Source: Streptomyces sp. yr375
Lineage (GTDB): Bacteria > Actinomycetota > Actinomycetes > Streptomycetales > Streptomycetaceae
Direction of reading: 5' to 3'
Assembly: GCF_900110755.1 (NCBI RefSeq)
Contig: NZ_FOFF01000003.1
Location: 248,001 to 312,000 of the forward strand
DNA length: 64,000 nt
In this document: positions 7,966 through 18,590 of the stretch, piece after piece
How positions within the stretch are numbered: the first letter of the stretch is position 1
Layout of the letters: every line of letters begins with the position of its first letter
Made by a program: the position numbers and the translations under genes
The notes under the pieces: generated by a model
The model's input: only the letters and a program-made list of their open reading frames with translations
Databases searched by the model: none
Told to the model about the DNA's origin: nothing

Positions 7966-8865
7966 GTGACCGTCGTCGTCCCCAAGGACGCCCCCAAGGA
8001 CTCGTATCTCGTCGGGCTGATCGGTTCCGGCATCGGACCGTCCCTCAGCCCGGCGCTGCACGAGCGGGAGGCCGACCGGCAGGGGCTGCGGTACCTGTAC
8101 CGCCTGATCGACATCGACGTGCTCGGGCTCGGCCCCGAGGCGGTGGGCGATCTGGTGCGCGGCGCGCGCGACCTCGGCTTCGACGGGCTCAACATCACGC
8201 ATCCGTGCAAGCAGGTGGTCATCCCGCACCTCGACGCTCTCTCGCCGCAGGCCGAGGCGCTCGGCGCGGTCAACACCGTCGTCTTCGAGGACGGCCGGGC
8301 CGTCGGCCACAACACCGACGTCACCGGCTTCGCCGCCGCCTTCGCGCGCGGTCTGCCGGACGTCCCGCTGGAGCGGGTCGTGCAACTGGGCGCGGGCGGC
8401 GCGGGCGTGGCCGTCGCGCACGCCATGCTCACCCTCGGCGCCGGGCAGGTCACCGTCGTCGACGCCCTGCCCGACCGCGCCGCGGACCTCGCCGGCGCCC
8501 TCAACCGCCACTTCGGGCCCGGCCGGGCCGCGTCCGCCACCCCGGACCGGCTGGCCGACCTGCTCGCGTCGGCCGACGGCATCGTGCACGCCACCCCCAC
8601 CGGCATGGCCGCCCACCCCGGCCTGCCCTTCCCCGCGGAGCTGCTGCGCCCGGGCCTGTGGATCGCCGAGGTCGTCTACCGCCCGCTGGAGACCGAACTG
8701 CTGCGCACCGCCCGCGCGGTGGGCTGCGCCACCCTCGACGGCGGCGGCATGGCCGTCTTCCAGGCCGCGGACGCCTTCCGGCTGTTCACCGGCCGCGAGC
8801 CCGACAGCGTGCGCATGCTGGCCGACTTCGCGGAGCTGGCCGGCGCCGTCGCCGCCCCCCAGTAG
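7966..8865 (+). CDS. Shikimate/quinate dehydrogenase (AroE/QsuD-like), probably catabolic
   Basis: 299 residues from a GTG with GGGAGG eight bases upstream. Substrate-binding N-terminal motif IGPSLSPALHE, catalytic lysine in LNITHPCKQ, catalytic aspartate in GHNTDVTGF, nucleotide loop GAGGAGVAVAHA, and the C-terminal DGGGMAVFQAADAF. Oxidises shikimate or quinate to the 3-dehydro compound with NAD(P)+. A catabolic role is inferred from the downstream dehydroshikimate dehydratase 56 bases away and the TetR/transporter pair; the biosynthetic aroE is expected elsewhere. Confidence 0.85.
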   Translation: MTVVVPKDAPKDSYLVGLIGSGIGPSLSPALHEREADRQGLRYLYRLIDIDVLGLGPEAVGDLVRGARDLGFDGLNITHPCKQVVIPHLDALSPQAEALGAVNTVVFEDGRAVGHNTDVTGFAAAFARGLPDVPLERVVQLGAGGAGVAVAHAMLTLGAGQVTVVDALPDRAADLAGALNRHFGPGRAASATPDRLADLLASADGIVHATPTGMAAHPGLPFPAELLRPGLWIAEVVYRPLETELLRTARAVGCATLDGGGMAVFQAADAFRLFTGREPDSVRMLADFAELAGAVAAPQ

Positions 8866-8921
8866 CCACGGCCCGCGCAAGCGACCGCGGCCACGCCCCG
8901 CAACGACACAGAGGTGCCCAG

Positions 8922-10727
8922 GTGCGTACGTCCATAGCCACCGTCTCCCTCAGCGGATCCCTCACCGAGAAGCTCACGGCCGCCGCCCGCGCCGGTTTCG
9001 ACGGCGTCGAGATCTTCGAGAACGACCTGCTCGCGAGCCCCCTCACCCCGGAGGAGGTCCGCGCCCGCTGCGCCGACCTCGGCCTCACCATCGACCTCTA
9101 CCAGCCGATGCGCGACATCGAGGCCGTGCCCGCAGAGGAGTTCGCCCGCAACCTGCGCCGCGCCCGGCACAAGTTCGAGCTGATGGGCCGGCTCGGCGCG
9201 GACACCGTCCTGGTCTGCTCCAGCGTCTCCCCGCTCGCCGAGGACGACGACGCCCTCGCCGCCGCGCACCTGAGCCGACTGGCCGACCTCGCGCAGGACT
9301 TCGGCGTCCGCGTCGCCTACGAGGCACTCGCCTGGGGACGGCACGTCAGCACGTACGACCACGCCTGGCGCATCGTCGAGGCCGCCGACCACCCCGCGCT
9401 CGGCACCTGCCTGGACAGCTTCCACATCCTCTCCCGCGACCGCGACCCCAAGAACCTCGAAGGCATCGAGGACATCCCCGGCGAGAAGATCTTCTTCCTG
9501 CAACTGGCCGACGCCCCACTGCTCGGCATGGACGTCCTGCAGTGGAGCCGCCACCACCGCTGCTTCCCCGGCCAGGGCGGCTTCGACGTCGCCGGGCTGG
9601 TGAAACACGTCCTGCGCACCGGCTACGACGGCCCGCTCTCCCTTGAGGTCTTCAACGACGTCTTCCGGCAGGCCGAGGCCGGCCCGACCGCCGTGGACGC
9701 CCGCCGCTCCCTGCTGATCCTCCAGGAGGAGGCCGGCATCGGGGCGCTGCCCGCGCCCGCCCCGCCGACCGGCGTCGCCTTCGCCGAGCTCGTCACCCAC
9801 GACGCCGAACCCGTCGCCGCCCTCCTCACCGGCCTCGGCTTCGCCCGCACCGCCCGCCACCGCGGCAAACCGGTCGAACTGTGGGAGCAGGGCGAGGCCC
9901 GCATCCTGGTCAACACCGGCCCGGCCGCCCGACGTGACGGCACCACCCTCGCCGCGATCGGCCTGGAGTCACCGGACCCGGCCGCCGCCGCCCGCCGCGC
10001 CGAGGCCCTGCTCGCGCCCGTCCTGCCCCGCCGCCGCGCCGCCGAGGACGCTGCGCTCGACGCCGTGGCCGCCCCCGACGGCACCGAACTCTTCCTGTGC
10101 GCCACCAACCGCCCCGAACTCCCCAACTGGCGGGCCGACTTCGAGCCCCTGCCGCACCTCCCCGCACCCGCGGCGGAGTTCCGTATCGACCATGTGGCGC
10201 TCACCCAGCCCTGGCACCACTTCGACGAGGCGGTGCTCTTCCACCGCGGTGTCCTCGGGCTGGAGGCGCAGGAGAGCGTCGATGTCGCCGACCCCTACGG
10301 GCTGCTGCGCAGCCGTGCCGTCGTCAGCGCCGACGGCGGCGTCCGCTTCCCGCTCACCGTGGGCGCGGCCCCCGGCGACGGCACCGCGCACGCCCGGCAC
10401 ATCGCGCTGGCCACCGACGACGTGGTCGGCGCGGCCCGCCGCTTCGTCGCGGCCGGGGGCCGTCTGCTGCGGATCCCCGCGAACTACTACGACGACCTCG
10501 CGGCCCGCCACGAGTTCGCCGACGGCGAGCTGGAGACCTACCGCGACCTCGGCATCCTCTACGACCGCGACGCGCACGGCGTCTTCCGGCACTGCTACAC
10601 GCACCCCGTGGGCCGCGTCTTCCTCGAACTCGTCCAGCGCGACGGCGGCTACCAGGGCTACGGCGCCGCCAACGCGCCGGTGCGGCTGGCCGCCCAGCAC
10701 GCCGCGAAACGCCTCACTGCCGGCTGA
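8922..10727 (+). CDS. qsuB: 3-dehydroshikimate dehydratase fused to an HPPD-like (VOC) domain, QsuB type
   Basis: 601 residues, as in QsuB. Residues 1-270 form a TIM barrel of the AP-endonuclease-2/sugar isomerase family, with metal-ligand segments VAYEALAWGRH, CLDSFHILS, LQLADAP and LSLEVFND. They dehydrate 3-dehydroshikimate to protocatechuate. Residues about 285-600 are a 4-hydroxyphenylpyruvate-dioxygenase-like double VOC domain that still shows the His, His, Glu metal set (IDHVAL, RHIALATDD, FLELVQRDGGYQGYG). GTG start with GAGG seven bases before. It forms an operon with the dehydrogenase and overlaps the convergent membrane gene by 14 bases. Confidence 0.88.
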   Translation: MRTSIATVSLSGSLTEKLTAAARAGFDGVEIFENDLLASPLTPEEVRARCADLGLTIDLYQPMRDIEAVPAEEFARNLRRARHKFELMGRLGADTVLVCSSVSPLAEDDDALAAAHLSRLADLAQDFGVRVAYEALAWGRHVSTYDHAWRIVEAADHPALGTCLDSFHILSRDRDPKNLEGIEDIPGEKIFFLQLADAPLLGMDVLQWSRHHRCFPGQGGFDVAGLVKHVLRTGYDGPLSLEVFNDVFRQAEAGPTAVDARRSLLILQEEAGIGALPAPAPPTGVAFAELVTHDAEPVAALLTGLGFARTARHRGKPVELWEQGEARILVNTGPAARRDGTTLAAIGLESPDPAAAARRAEALLAPVLPRRRAAEDAALDAVAAPDGTELFLCATNRPELPNWRADFEPLPHLPAPAAEFRIDHVALTQPWHHFDEAVLFHRGVLGLEAQESVDVADPYGLLRSRAVVSADGGVRFPLTVGAAPGDGTAHARHIALATDDVVGAARRFVAAGGRLLRIPANYYDDLAARHEFADGELETYRDLGILYDRDAHGVFRHCYTHPVGRVFLELVQRDGGYQGYGAANAPVRLAAQHAAKRLTAG

Positions 10728-12228
10728 CGGTCCTGGTCACACCGGCGACGACCGTCGTGGCCAGGATCCAGCCGGTGACGATGAGGACGTAGGACAGCGT
10801 CTGGTACCAGCCGGTCGGGGCGAACGCGCTCTCCTGCCCGAAGGAGATCACCGGCAGCAGCAGGTCGAGGGTGTAGAAGACCGGATTGAAGTCGGGGGCC
10901 TCGCCCGCCTTGAGCGCGGGCGGGTGGTGTCCGGCGTACACGAACGAGCCGACGGCGAGCAGCGACAGCAGCCAGACGGCGGCGCGCAGTGGACGGAAGC
11001 CGTAGCCGACGGCGGCGTCCTGGAGACGGCCCCACACCTTCCCGTACCAGGGCAGCGTGGACCGGCGCCGGCGCTGCTTGGCGAGCTGGACGAGCCGGGC
11101 GGCCTGGTCGTCGCCGATGCGCCGGTAGGCGGCGGTGAGCTGCTCGTAGCCGTGCGGGTCGAACCCGCCGCCGTCGCGCTCCAGCATCGGCAGCCGGCGG
11201 CCGGCCGGCTCGTGCGGGGTGAGGAAGGTGTAGGTGAGGTCGAGGAGGCGGACCTCGTCGGGCAGCATCTCCGGCTCCAGGTGGAGCTGGTTGATCTCGG
11301 CGCGCCGCAGATTGAGCCTGCCCTCGATCCGCGCGCCCTCGCGCAGCCACAGCTCGCCGATCACGCAACTGCTGGCGCGCAGCGCGGTGTCACCGGGGTT
11401 GGCGAGCGTCGAGCGCAGCAGGTCCACCCGGCCGGGCACGTGCGCGCCGCGCAGATCGATCCGGCCGTACGAGCGCAGCCGCCGGCCCAGCAGGTTGGCG
11501 CCCACCTGGAGGGACTCCGCGTCCAGCACATGCGCGCCGGGGTTGCTCAACTCGGCGTCCTCCAGATCGAGCGACCCGGCCACGGCCGCACCGTCGAGCC
11601 GGATCAGCCCACGGGCCCGCAGACCCCGCGCACACAGATCGCCGTCGATGGAGACCTGGTTGAGCTGGAGAACGGGCTGCGCGGAGTCCACCACGGCCGG
11701 GTCCGCAACGGCGGGGTCCGCCACACCGTTGTCCGCTACGGCGATCCGCGCCCCGTCGAGGTACAACGCCCCCTGGATCTGCGCCCTGCTGAGGTGCACC
11801 GGGCCGCTGATACGGCAGCGGGTCAGCCGCAGTCCGCCGTCGATCCGGGAGTGCGAGGCGTCCAGGCCGGGCAGTTCGGAGTCGCGCAGGCTGACGTAGT
11901 TGAGCTGGGCGCCGCCGAGCCGCGGGGCCTCGTCGAAGCGGCAGTGGCCGAGGCGGACGATGCTGTCGACGACCGCCTGCCGCAGGTCCAACCGCCCCGT
12001 GATCCGCGCCCCCAGGACCTTGAGGGCCACTATCTCCCCTGGTTCCCTGGGGCCATTGAGGAGCAACGCCCGCAACACAGCCGCCCGCACGGTCCGTTCG
12101 GGACCGTCGGAGATGCCTGGGCTGTCGGGGTCGTTCTCCTCGCCCGGCGTGCGGAAGTCCACGGTCGCGCCCGTGGCGAAGGCCCGCCAGAGTCGCCGTT
12201 CGGCCGGTGTCAGATCGTCGATCTCCAT
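10714..12228 (-). CDS. Membrane protein with an N-terminal beta-helix-like repeat domain
   Basis: 504 residues. Residues about 70-310 consist of repeated short strands with a D-L-R/L-x-G/A pattern (ITGRLDLRQAV, IDGGLRLTRC, AGSLDLEDAEL, GRIDLRGAHV, IEGRLNLRRAEI), resembling pentapeptide or bactofilin-like right-handed helices. There follow a basic cytosolic stretch and two membrane segments (about 410-430 and 470-495). An internal slippage-type insert (VADNGVADPAVADPAVVD) lies near residue 165. Function unknown; related Streptomyces genes sit beside gnd in the same place. It is downstream of gnd but separated by 90 bases. Confidence 0.7.
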   Translation of the reverse strand: MEIDDLTPAERRLWRAFATGATVDFRTPGEENDPDSPGISDGPERTVRAAVLRALLLNGPREPGEIVALKVLGARITGRLDLRQAVVDSIVRLGHCRFDEAPRLGGAQLNYVSLRDSELPGLDASHSRIDGGLRLTRCRISGPVHLSRAQIQGALYLDGARIAVADNGVADPAVADPAVVDSAQPVLQLNQVSIDGDLCARGLRARGLIRLDGAAVAGSLDLEDAELSNPGAHVLDAESLQVGANLLGRRLRSYGRIDLRGAHVPGRVDLLRSTLANPGDTALRASSCVIGELWLREGARIEGRLNLRRAEINQLHLEPEMLPDEVRLLDLTYTFLTPHEPAGRRLPMLERDGGGFDPHGYEQLTAAYRRIGDDQAARLVQLAKQRRRRSTLPWYGKVWGRLQDAAVGYGFRPLRAAVWLLSLLAVGSFVYAGHHPPALKAGEAPDFNPVFYTLDLLLPVISFGQESAFAPTGWYQTLSYVLIVTGWILATTVVAGVTRTVSRQ

Positions 12229-12318
12229 CAGCCGCGACTCTGGCGGGCCTCGCCGAACGGTGTCAACAGGTGCGCCGGGGCTCTACGGCACGGGTGACCC
12301 GAACCATGTCTCCAGCGC

Positions 12319-13209
12319 CTATTTCTCCGCCGACTCGACGGCGTGGCCGCCGAACTGGTTGCGCAGTGCCGCGATCATCTTCATCTGCGGCGAGTCGTCC
12401 TGCCGGGACGCGAACCGCGCGAAGAGGGACGCCGTGATGGCGGGCAGCGGTACGGCGTTGTCGATGGCGGCCTCGACCGTCCAGCGGCCCTCGCCGGAGT
12501 CCTCCGCGTAGCCGCGCAGCCGGTCCAAGTGGGTGTCCTCGTCAAGGGCGTTGACGGCCAGGTCGAGCAGCCAGGACCGGATGACCGTGCCGTCCTGCCA
12601 GGACCGGAAGACCTCGCGCACGTTGTCCACCGAGTCGACCTTCTCCAGCAGCTCCCAGCCCTCGGCGTAGGCCTGCATCATGGCGTACTCGATGCCGTTG
12701 TGGACCATCTTCGAGAAGTGCCCCGCGCCGACCCTGCCCGCGTGGACATAGCCGTACGGGCCCTCCGGCTTGAGCGCCTCGAAGATCGGCTGGAGCCGGT
12801 CGACGTGCTCCTTGTCGCCGCCGACCATCAGCGCGTAGCCGTTCTGCAGGCCCCAGACGCCGCCCGAGACACCGGCGTCGACGAAGCCGATGCCCTTCGC
12901 GCCGAGCTCCTCCGCGTGCTTCTCGTCGTCCGTCCAGCGGGAGTTGCCGCCGTCCACGACGACGTCGCCCGGCTCCAGCAGTCCGGCGAGCTCGTCGACC
13001 GTCGACTGCGTGGCGGCACCGGCGGGCACCATCACCCAGACGATGCGCGGCGCCTGCAACCGCTCGACGAGTTCGGGGAGGTCCTTGACGTCGGAGAGTT
13101 CGGGATTGCGGTCGTAGCCGACGACGGTGTGGCCGGCGTGGCGGATGCGCTCGCGCATGTTGCCGCCCATCTTGCCGAGACCGATCAGGCCAAGCTGCAT
13201 CGATGTCAT
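12319..13209 (-). CDS. gnd: 6-phosphogluconate dehydrogenase (decarboxylating), short NAD-type
   Basis: 296 residues, the short form without the long C-terminal helix bundle of E. coli Gnd. Nucleotide loop LGLIGLGKMGGNM, substrate block DAGVSGGVWGLQNGYALMVG and catalytic lysine in GAGHFSKMVHNGIEY. Oxidises 6-phosphogluconate to ribulose 5-phosphate and CO2. The ATG follows the pgi stop by one base; a second in-frame ATG nine bases on is also possible. Last gene of the pentose-phosphate operon. No lactonase (pgl) gene is visible in the operon. Confidence 0.9.
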   Translation of the reverse strand: MTSMQLGLIGLGKMGGNMRERIRHAGHTVVGYDRNPELSDVKDLPELVERLQAPRIVWVMVPAGAATQSTVDELAGLLEPGDVVVDGGNSRWTDDEKHAEELGAKGIGFVDAGVSGGVWGLQNGYALMVGGDKEHVDRLQPIFEALKPEGPYGYVHAGRVGAGHFSKMVHNGIEYAMMQAYAEGWELLEKVDSVDNVREVFRSWQDGTVIRSWLLDLAVNALDEDTHLDRLRGYAEDSGEGRWTVEAAIDNAVPLPAITASLFARFASRQDDSPQMKMIAALRNQFGGHAVESAEK

Positions 13210-13210
13210 G

Positions 13211-14881
13211 TCAGTTCACTTCCTGAGCGTCACGGAGGGAGCGGTAGGCGGCGACGAGAGCGGCGGTCGAGGCGTCGAGGCCGGGGACCTCGGCGCCCTC
13301 GGTGAGAGCGGGTTCGACGCGCCTCGCGAGGACCTTGCCGAGCTCCACGCCCCACTGGTCGAAGGAGTCGATGTTCCACACCGCGCCCTGCACGAACACC
13401 TTGTGCTCGTAGAGCGCGATGAGCTGACCGAGGACCGACGGGGTCAGTTCGGCCGCGAGGATCGTGGTCGTCGGATGGTTGCCCTGGAACGTGCGGTGCG
13501 CGACCTGCTCGTCCGAGACGCCCTCCGCCCGTACCTCCTCGGCGGTCTTGCCGAAGGCGAGCGCCTGCCCCTGCGCGAACAGGTTGGCCATCAACAGGTC
13601 GTGCTGCGCCTTCAGTTCGTCGCTCAACTCGCCCACCGGACGGGCGAACCCGATCAGGTCGGCCGGGATGAGCTTCGTGCCCTGGTGGATCAACTGGTAA
13701 TAGGCGTGCTGCCCGTTGGTGCCCGGCGTGCCCCACACCACCGGCCCGGTCTGCCACGCGACGGGCCGGCCCGCACGGTCCACCGACTTGCCGTTGGACT
13801 CCATGTCCAACTGCTGGAGATAGGCGGTGAACTTCGACAGATAGTGGCTGTAGGGCAGTACGGCGTGCGACTGCGCGTCGAAGAAGTTGCCGTACCAGAC
13901 GCCCAACAGGCCCAGGATCAGCGGGGCGTTGGACTCGGCGGGCGCGGTGCGGAAGTGCTCGTCGACGATCCTGAACCCGTCGAGCAGCTCCCGGAAGCGG
14001 TCCGGGCCGATGGCGATCATCAGGGACAGGCCGATCGCCGAGTCGAAGGAGTAGCGGCCGCCGACCCAGTCCCAGAACTCGAACATGTTGGTCGTGTCGA
14101 TGCCGAACCCGGCGACCTTCTCCGCGTTGGTCGACAGCGCCACGAAATGCTTCGCGACCGCCTTCTCGTCCCCGTCCAGGCCCCTGAGCAGCCAGGACCG
14201 GGCCGACGTGGCGTTGGTGATCGTCTCGATCGTGGTGAACGTCTTGGACGCGACGATGAACAGCGTCTCGGCCGGATCCAGGTCCCGGACCGCCTCGTGC
14301 AGGTCGGCGCCGTCCACGTTCGACACGAACCGGAACGTCAACTCCCGTGCCGTGTACGCCCGCAGCGCCTCGTACGCCATCGCGGGGCCCAGGTCGGAGC
14401 CGCCGATGCCGATGTTGACGACGTTCCTGATGCGCCGGCCCGTGTGACCGGTCCACTCACCGGAGCGCACCCGCTCGGCGAAGCCGCTCATCCGGTCGAG
14501 CACGGTGTGCACCGCCGGGACGACGTTCTCGCCGTCGACCTCGACGACGGCGTCCGCCGGGGCGCGCAGCGCGGTGTGCAGGACCGCGCGGTCCTCCGTG
14601 AGGTTGATCCGCTCGCCGCGGAACATGGCGTCGCGCAGCCCGAACACATCGGTGGCGGCGGCGAGTTCGCGAAGGTGGGCGAGCGTGTCGTCGGTGACCA
14701 GGTGCTTCGAGTAGTCGATGCGCAGGTCGCCGACGCGCACCACGTACCGCTCCGCGCGCCCCGGGTCCGCCGCGAACAGCTCCCGCAGATGCGCCTGCCA
14801 CCCGGCGCGGTGGTCCTTGAGCGCGGCCCATTCGGGCCGCCGGTCGAGCCGGGGCGTGTCGGGCCGGTGGGTGTCAGACAT
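13211..14881 (-). CDS. pgi: Glucose-6-phosphate isomerase
   Basis: 556 residues, normal length. Signature segments are [11 protein letters not shown], the phosphate-binding [21 protein letters not shown], the catalytic glutamate region ESNGK, QLIHQGT with the catalytic His, and the QWGVELGK C-terminal lysine. Interconverts glucose 6-phosphate and fructose 6-phosphate, returning transketolase/transaldolase products to the oxidative branch. Its start overlaps the opcA stop region (8 bases), so it is translationally coupled. Confidence 0.95.
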   Translation of the reverse strand: MSDTHRPDTPRLDRRPEWAALKDHRAGWQAHLRELFAADPGRAERYVVRVGDLRIDYSKHLVTDDTLAHLRELAAATDVFGLRDAMFRGERINLTEDRAVLHTALRAPADAVVEVDGENVVPAVHTVLDRMSGFAERVRSGEWTGHTGRRIRNVVNIGIGGSDLGPAMAYEALRAYTARELTFRFVSNVDGADLHEAVRDLDPAETLFIVASKTFTTIETITNATSARSWLLRGLDGDEKAVAKHFVALSTNAEKVAGFGIDTTNMFEFWDWVGGRYSFDSAIGLSLMIAIGPDRFRELLDGFRIVDEHFRTAPAESNAPLILGLLGVWYGNFFDAQSHAVLPYSHYLSKFTAYLQQLDMESNGKSVDRAGRPVAWQTGPVVWGTPGTNGQHAYYQLIHQGTKLIPADLIGFARPVGELSDELKAQHDLLMANLFAQGQALAFGKTAEEVRAEGVSDEQVAHRTFQGNHPTTTILAAELTPSVLGQLIALYEHKVFVQGAVWNIDSFDQWGVELGKVLARRVEPALTEGAEVPGLDASTAALVAAYRSLRDAQEVN

Positions 14882-15809
14882 GGGCGGGGGTCTCCTTGGT
14901 GCCCTCGCCCCGCAGGGCGACGGCGTACATCTCGTCCGCGTCGAGACGCCTGAGCTCCTCGGCGATGAGTTCGGAGGTGGCGCGGACCTTCAGCGCGAGG
15001 GTGCGCGAGGGCTGGCCGGGCAGCGTGAGCGTGGCCAGCGGGCCGTCGGGGCGGTCGATGAGGATCTCGCCGTTCCCGGTGCCGAGCCGGACGGCCGTGA
15101 CGACCGGTCCTGCGGTGACGACCCGCTCGACCGTGACGTTCAGCCGGGCCTGGAGCCAGCGCGCGAGGAGTTCGGCGCTCGGGTTCTCCGCCTCGCTCTC
15201 CACGGCCGCCGAGGTGATCGGCATCCTGGCCTGGTCGAGGGCGGCCGCCAGCATCGAACGCCACGGGGTGAGCCGGGTCCAGGCGAGGTCGGTGTCGCCG
15301 GGCGCGTACGACTTCACGCGCGCCTCCAGGGCCGTCAGGGGCCGCTCGACGGCGTACATGTCGGTGATCCGGCGCTGCGCGAGCGCGCCCAGCGGGTCCT
15401 TCGACGGGTTCGCCGGCGCGTCCACCGGCCACCACACGACGACCGGTGCGTCGGGCAGCAGCAGCGGCAGCACGACCGAGTCGGCGTGCGCGGTCACCTC
15501 GCCGTACGTCCGCAGCACGACCGTCTCGCCGGTGCCCGCGTCCGCGCCCACCCGGACCTCGGCGTCGAGGCGGGAGGCGGTGCGGTCGCGCGGGCTGCGG
15601 GCGTGCCGCTTGATGACGACCAGGGTGCGCGAGGGGTGCTCGTGCGAGGCCTCCTCGGCCGCCTTGATCGAGTCGTAGGCGTTCTCCTCGTCCGTGACGA
15701 TGACCATCGTCAGGACCATGCCCACCGCGGGCGTCCCGATGGCGCGGCGCCCCTCCACCAGCGCCTTGTTGATCTTGCTTGCCGTGGTGTCGGTCAGGTC
15801 GATCTTCAT
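14874..15809 (-). CDS. opcA: Glucose-6-phosphate dehydrogenase assembly/redox regulator OpcA
   Basis: 311 residues beginning [17 protein letters not shown], the usual OpcA start; its ATG overlaps the zwf TGA (ATGA), whereas the longer frame would extend into zwf. Contains [36 protein letters not shown] and [18 protein letters not shown]. OpcA binds the zwf product and is needed for full G6PDH activity in actinobacteria and cyanobacteria. It sits between zwf and pgi, as usual in this operon. Confidence 0.93.
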   Translation of the reverse strand: MKIDLTDTTASKINKALVEGRRAIGTPAVGMVLTMVIVTDEENAYDSIKAAEEASHEHPSRTLVVIKRHARSPRDRTASRLDAEVRVGADAGTGETVVLRTYGEVTAHADSVVLPLLLPDAPVVVWWPVDAPANPSKDPLGALAQRRITDMYAVERPLTALEARVKSYAPGDTDLAWTRLTPWRSMLAAALDQARMPITSAAVESEAENPSAELLARWLQARLNVTVERVVTAGPVVTAVRLGTGNGEILIDRPDGPLATLTLPGQPSRTLALKVRATSELIAEELRRLDADEMYAVALRGEGTKETPAHV

Positions 15810-17350
15810 GGCCTGCGCCAGCTCCGTCCGTCTCGTGCGAGCATCTCGTCGGCTTCCTCGGGTCCCCAACTGCCCGAGGGGTACTGCGCGGGCCTGCCGT
15901 GCCGCGCCCAGTACTCCTCGATCGGGTCGAGGATCTTCCAGGACTCTTCCACTTCCTGGTGGCGCGGGAACAGGTTGGCGTCGCCGAGCAGCACGTCCAG
16001 GATGAGGCGCTCGTACGCCTCGGGGCTGGACTCGGTGAAGGACTCGCCGTAGGCGAAGTCCATCGTGACGTCCCGGATCTCCATCGAGGTGCCCGGCACC
16101 TTGGACCCGAACCGCACCGTGATGCCCTCGTCCGGCTGGACGCGGATGACGATCGCGTTCGCGCCCAGCTCCTCGGTGGCCGTGGCGTCGAAGGGAGAGT
16201 GCGGGGCGCGCTGGAAGACGACCGCGATCTCCGTCACCCGCCGCCCGAGCCGCTTGCCGGTGCGCAGGTAGAAGGGGACGCCCGCCCAGCGGCGGTTGTC
16301 GACGTTCAGCCTGACGGCGGCGTACGTGTCGGTCGTCGAGGCCGGGTCGATGCCGTCCTCCTCCAGATAGCCGGGCACCCTCGCGCCGCCCTGCCAGGCG
16401 CCCGCGTACTGCGCCCGCACGGTGTGCTCGCCGAGGTTCTCCGGCAGCTTCACCGCCCGCAGCACCTTCAGCTTCTCGGTGAGCAGCGACGCCTCGTCGA
16501 AGGCGGCGGGCTCCTCCATGGCCGTCAGCGACAGGAGCTGGAGCAGGTGGTTCTGGATGACGTCACGGGCCGAGCCGATGCCGTCGTAGTAGCCGGCCCG
16601 GCCGCCGATGCCGATGTCCTCGGCCATCGTGATCTGCACATGGTCCACGAAGGAGCGGTTCCAGATCGGCTCGAACATGGTGTTGGCGAAGCGCAGCGCC
16701 AGGATGTTCTGGACCGTCTCCTTGCCGAGGTAGTGGTCGATGCGGAAGACCTGGTCCGGATGGAACACGTCGTGCACGACCGCGTTCAGCTCCCGGGCGC
16801 TGGCCAGATCGTGCCCGAACGGCTTCTCGATGACCGCCCGCCGCCAGGAACCCTCCGTCGCCTTCGCCAGCCCGTGCTTCTTGAGCTGCTCGACGACCTT
16901 GGGGAAGAACCTCGGCGGCACGGAGAGGTAGAAGGCGAAGTTGCCGCCGGTGCCGCGCGACGCGTCCAGCTCCTCCACGGCCGCCTTGAGCTGCTTGAAC
17001 GCCGTGTCGTCGTCGAAGTCGCCGGGGATGAACCGCATGCCCTCGGCGAGCTGCTGCCAGACCTCTTCGCGAAACGGCGTCCGGGAGTGCTCGCGCACCG
17101 AGTCGTGGACGATCTGCGCGAAGTCCTCGTCCTCCCAGTCGCGGCGGGCGAAGCCGACGAGCGAGAAGCCCGGCGGCAGCAGCCCGCGGTTGGCGAGGTC
17201 GTAGATCGCCGGCATCAGCTTCTTGCGGGACAGGTCCCCGGTCACCCCGAAGATGACCAGGCCGGACGGCCCCGCCACGTTGGGCAGGCGCCGGTCGCGG
17301 GGGTCCCGCAGCGGGTTCTCCCAGTCCGCACCGAGCGTGCTGGTACTCAT
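15806..17350 (-). CDS. zwf: Glucose-6-phosphate 1-dehydrogenase
   Basis: 514 residues. Nucleotide loop [17 protein letters not shown], catalytic motif [10 protein letters not shown], substrate/NADP region [15 protein letters not shown]. First oxidative step, giving 6-phosphogluconolactone and NADPH. Overlaps tal at its start (ATGA) and opcA at its end (ATGA), so the three are one translational unit. Confidence 0.96.
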   Translation of the reverse strand: MSTSTLGADWENPLRDPRDRRLPNVAGPSGLVIFGVTGDLSRKKLMPAIYDLANRGLLPPGFSLVGFARRDWEDEDFAQIVHDSVREHSRTPFREEVWQQLAEGMRFIPGDFDDDTAFKQLKAAVEELDASRGTGGNFAFYLSVPPRFFPKVVEQLKKHGLAKATEGSWRRAVIEKPFGHDLASARELNAVVHDVFHPDQVFRIDHYLGKETVQNILALRFANTMFEPIWNRSFVDHVQITMAEDIGIGGRAGYYDGIGSARDVIQNHLLQLLSLTAMEEPAAFDEASLLTEKLKVLRAVKLPENLGEHTVRAQYAGAWQGGARVPGYLEEDGIDPASTTDTYAAVRLNVDNRRWAGVPFYLRTGKRLGRRVTEIAVVFQRAPHSPFDATATEELGANAIVIRVQPDEGITVRFGSKVPGTSMEIRDVTMDFAYGESFTESSPEAYERLILDVLLGDANLFPRHQEVEESWKILDPIEEYWARHGRPAQYPSGSWGPEEADEMLARDGRSWRRP

Positions 17351-18528
17351 TCCGCGTCAACTCCCTTGCTCGTCAGCGACTTCGTGACCGCGTCCAGAAG
17401 GTCCTGCCACGCCACCGCGAACTTGGCGACGCCCTCCTCCTCCAACCGGGTGACGACCTCGTCGTAGGAGATGCCGAGCGCCTCGACGGCGGCGAGGTCG
17501 GCGCGGGCCTGGTCGTAGCCGCCGGTGACCGTGTCGCCGGTGATGGCGCCGTGGTCGGCGGTGGCGTTCAGCGTGGCCTCGGGCATGGTGTTGACCGTGC
17601 CCGGCGCCACGAGATCGTCCACATACAGCGTGTCCTTGTACGCAGGATCCTTCACACCGGTGGATGCCCACAGCGGACGCTGCCGGTTCGCGTGCGCCCC
17701 GGCCAGCGCGGTCCAGCGGTCACCCGCGAAGACCTCCTCGTACGCCTCGTAGGCCAGCCGGGCGTTCGCGAGGGCCGCCTTTCCCTTCAGGGCGAGGGCC
17801 TCGTCCGTGCCGAGGGCGGTCAGCCGGCGGTCGATGTCGGCGTCGACCCGGGAGACGAAGAAGGAGGCGACGGAGTGGATGAGTGATAGGTCCAGGCCGG
17901 CTGCCCGCGCCTTCTCCAGGCCCGCCAGATAGGCGTCCATGACCTCGCGGTAGCGCTCCAGCGAGAAGATCAGCGTGACGTTGACGCTGATGCCGAGGCC
18001 GACGACCTCGGTGATCGCCGGGAGACCGGCCCGCGTCGCCGGGATCTTGATCATGACGTTGGGGCGGTCGACCAGCCAGGCGAGCTGCCTGGCCTCGGCG
18101 ACGGTGGCCGCCGTGTCGTGGGCCAGACGGGGATCGACCTCGATCGACACCCGACCGTTGACACCCTGCGATGCGCTGTATGCAGAATGCAGAATATCGG
18201 CTGCGGCCCGCACATCGGCCGTCGTCATCATCCGTACGGCCTCGTCGACCGTGACGCCCCGCACGGCCAGATCGGCGAGCTGCTCCTCGTAGCCCTCGCC
18301 GGAGCCGATCGCGGCCTGGAAGATGGACGGGTTGGTGGTGACGCCGACGACGTGCTTCGTCTCGACGAGTTCGGCGAGTTTGCCGGAGGCGATCCGCTGC
18401 CGGGACAGGTCGTCCAGCCAGATGGAGACGCCCTCCTCGGACAGACGCTCCAGCGCTCCCGCGGTCGCGGTCGCATCGCTCACTTCGCTCACTTCGGTCG
18501 CTTCGGTCACTTCGAACGCTTCGGTCAT
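17347..18528 (-). CDS. tal: Transaldolase with a repeat-derived N-terminal extension
   Basis: 393 residues. Core signatures are [31 protein letters not shown] with the Schiff-base lysine region, [20 protein letters not shown] and the plasmid-like actinobacterial end. Transfers dihydroxyacetone units between sugar phosphates. The core normally starts near residue 24; the extra residues are built from five 9-base units ([15 protein letters not shown], 18469-18513), which looks like slippage. The ATG has GGAAGA close upstream. It follows the broken transketolase and begins the intact part of the operon. Confidence 0.93.
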   Translation of the reverse strand: MTEAFEVTEATEVSEVSDATATAGALERLSEEGVSIWLDDLSRQRIASGKLAELVETKHVVGVTTNPSIFQAAIGSGEGYEEQLADLAVRGVTVDEAVRMMTTADVRAAADILHSAYSASQGVNGRVSIEVDPRLAHDTAATVAEARQLAWLVDRPNVMIKIPATRAGLPAITEVVGLGISVNVTLIFSLERYREVMDAYLAGLEKARAAGLDLSLIHSVASFFVSRVDADIDRRLTALGTDEALALKGKAALANARLAYEAYEEVFAGDRWTALAGAHANRQRPLWASTGVKDPAYKDTLYVDDLVAPGTVNTMPEATLNATADHGAITGDTVTGGYDQARADLAAVEALGISYDEVVTRLEEEGVAKFAVAWQDLLDAVTKSLTSKGVDAE

Positions 18529-18590
18529 CTTCTTCCGGTTCTTCCGGTTTCCTTCCTGTGGTCGGATCAGCCGCGCGCGGCGGCGAGGGA

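Noticed and set aside
12207..12511. Short plus-strand frames around the gnd end
   Set aside because: No start signals and they only mirror gnd codons.
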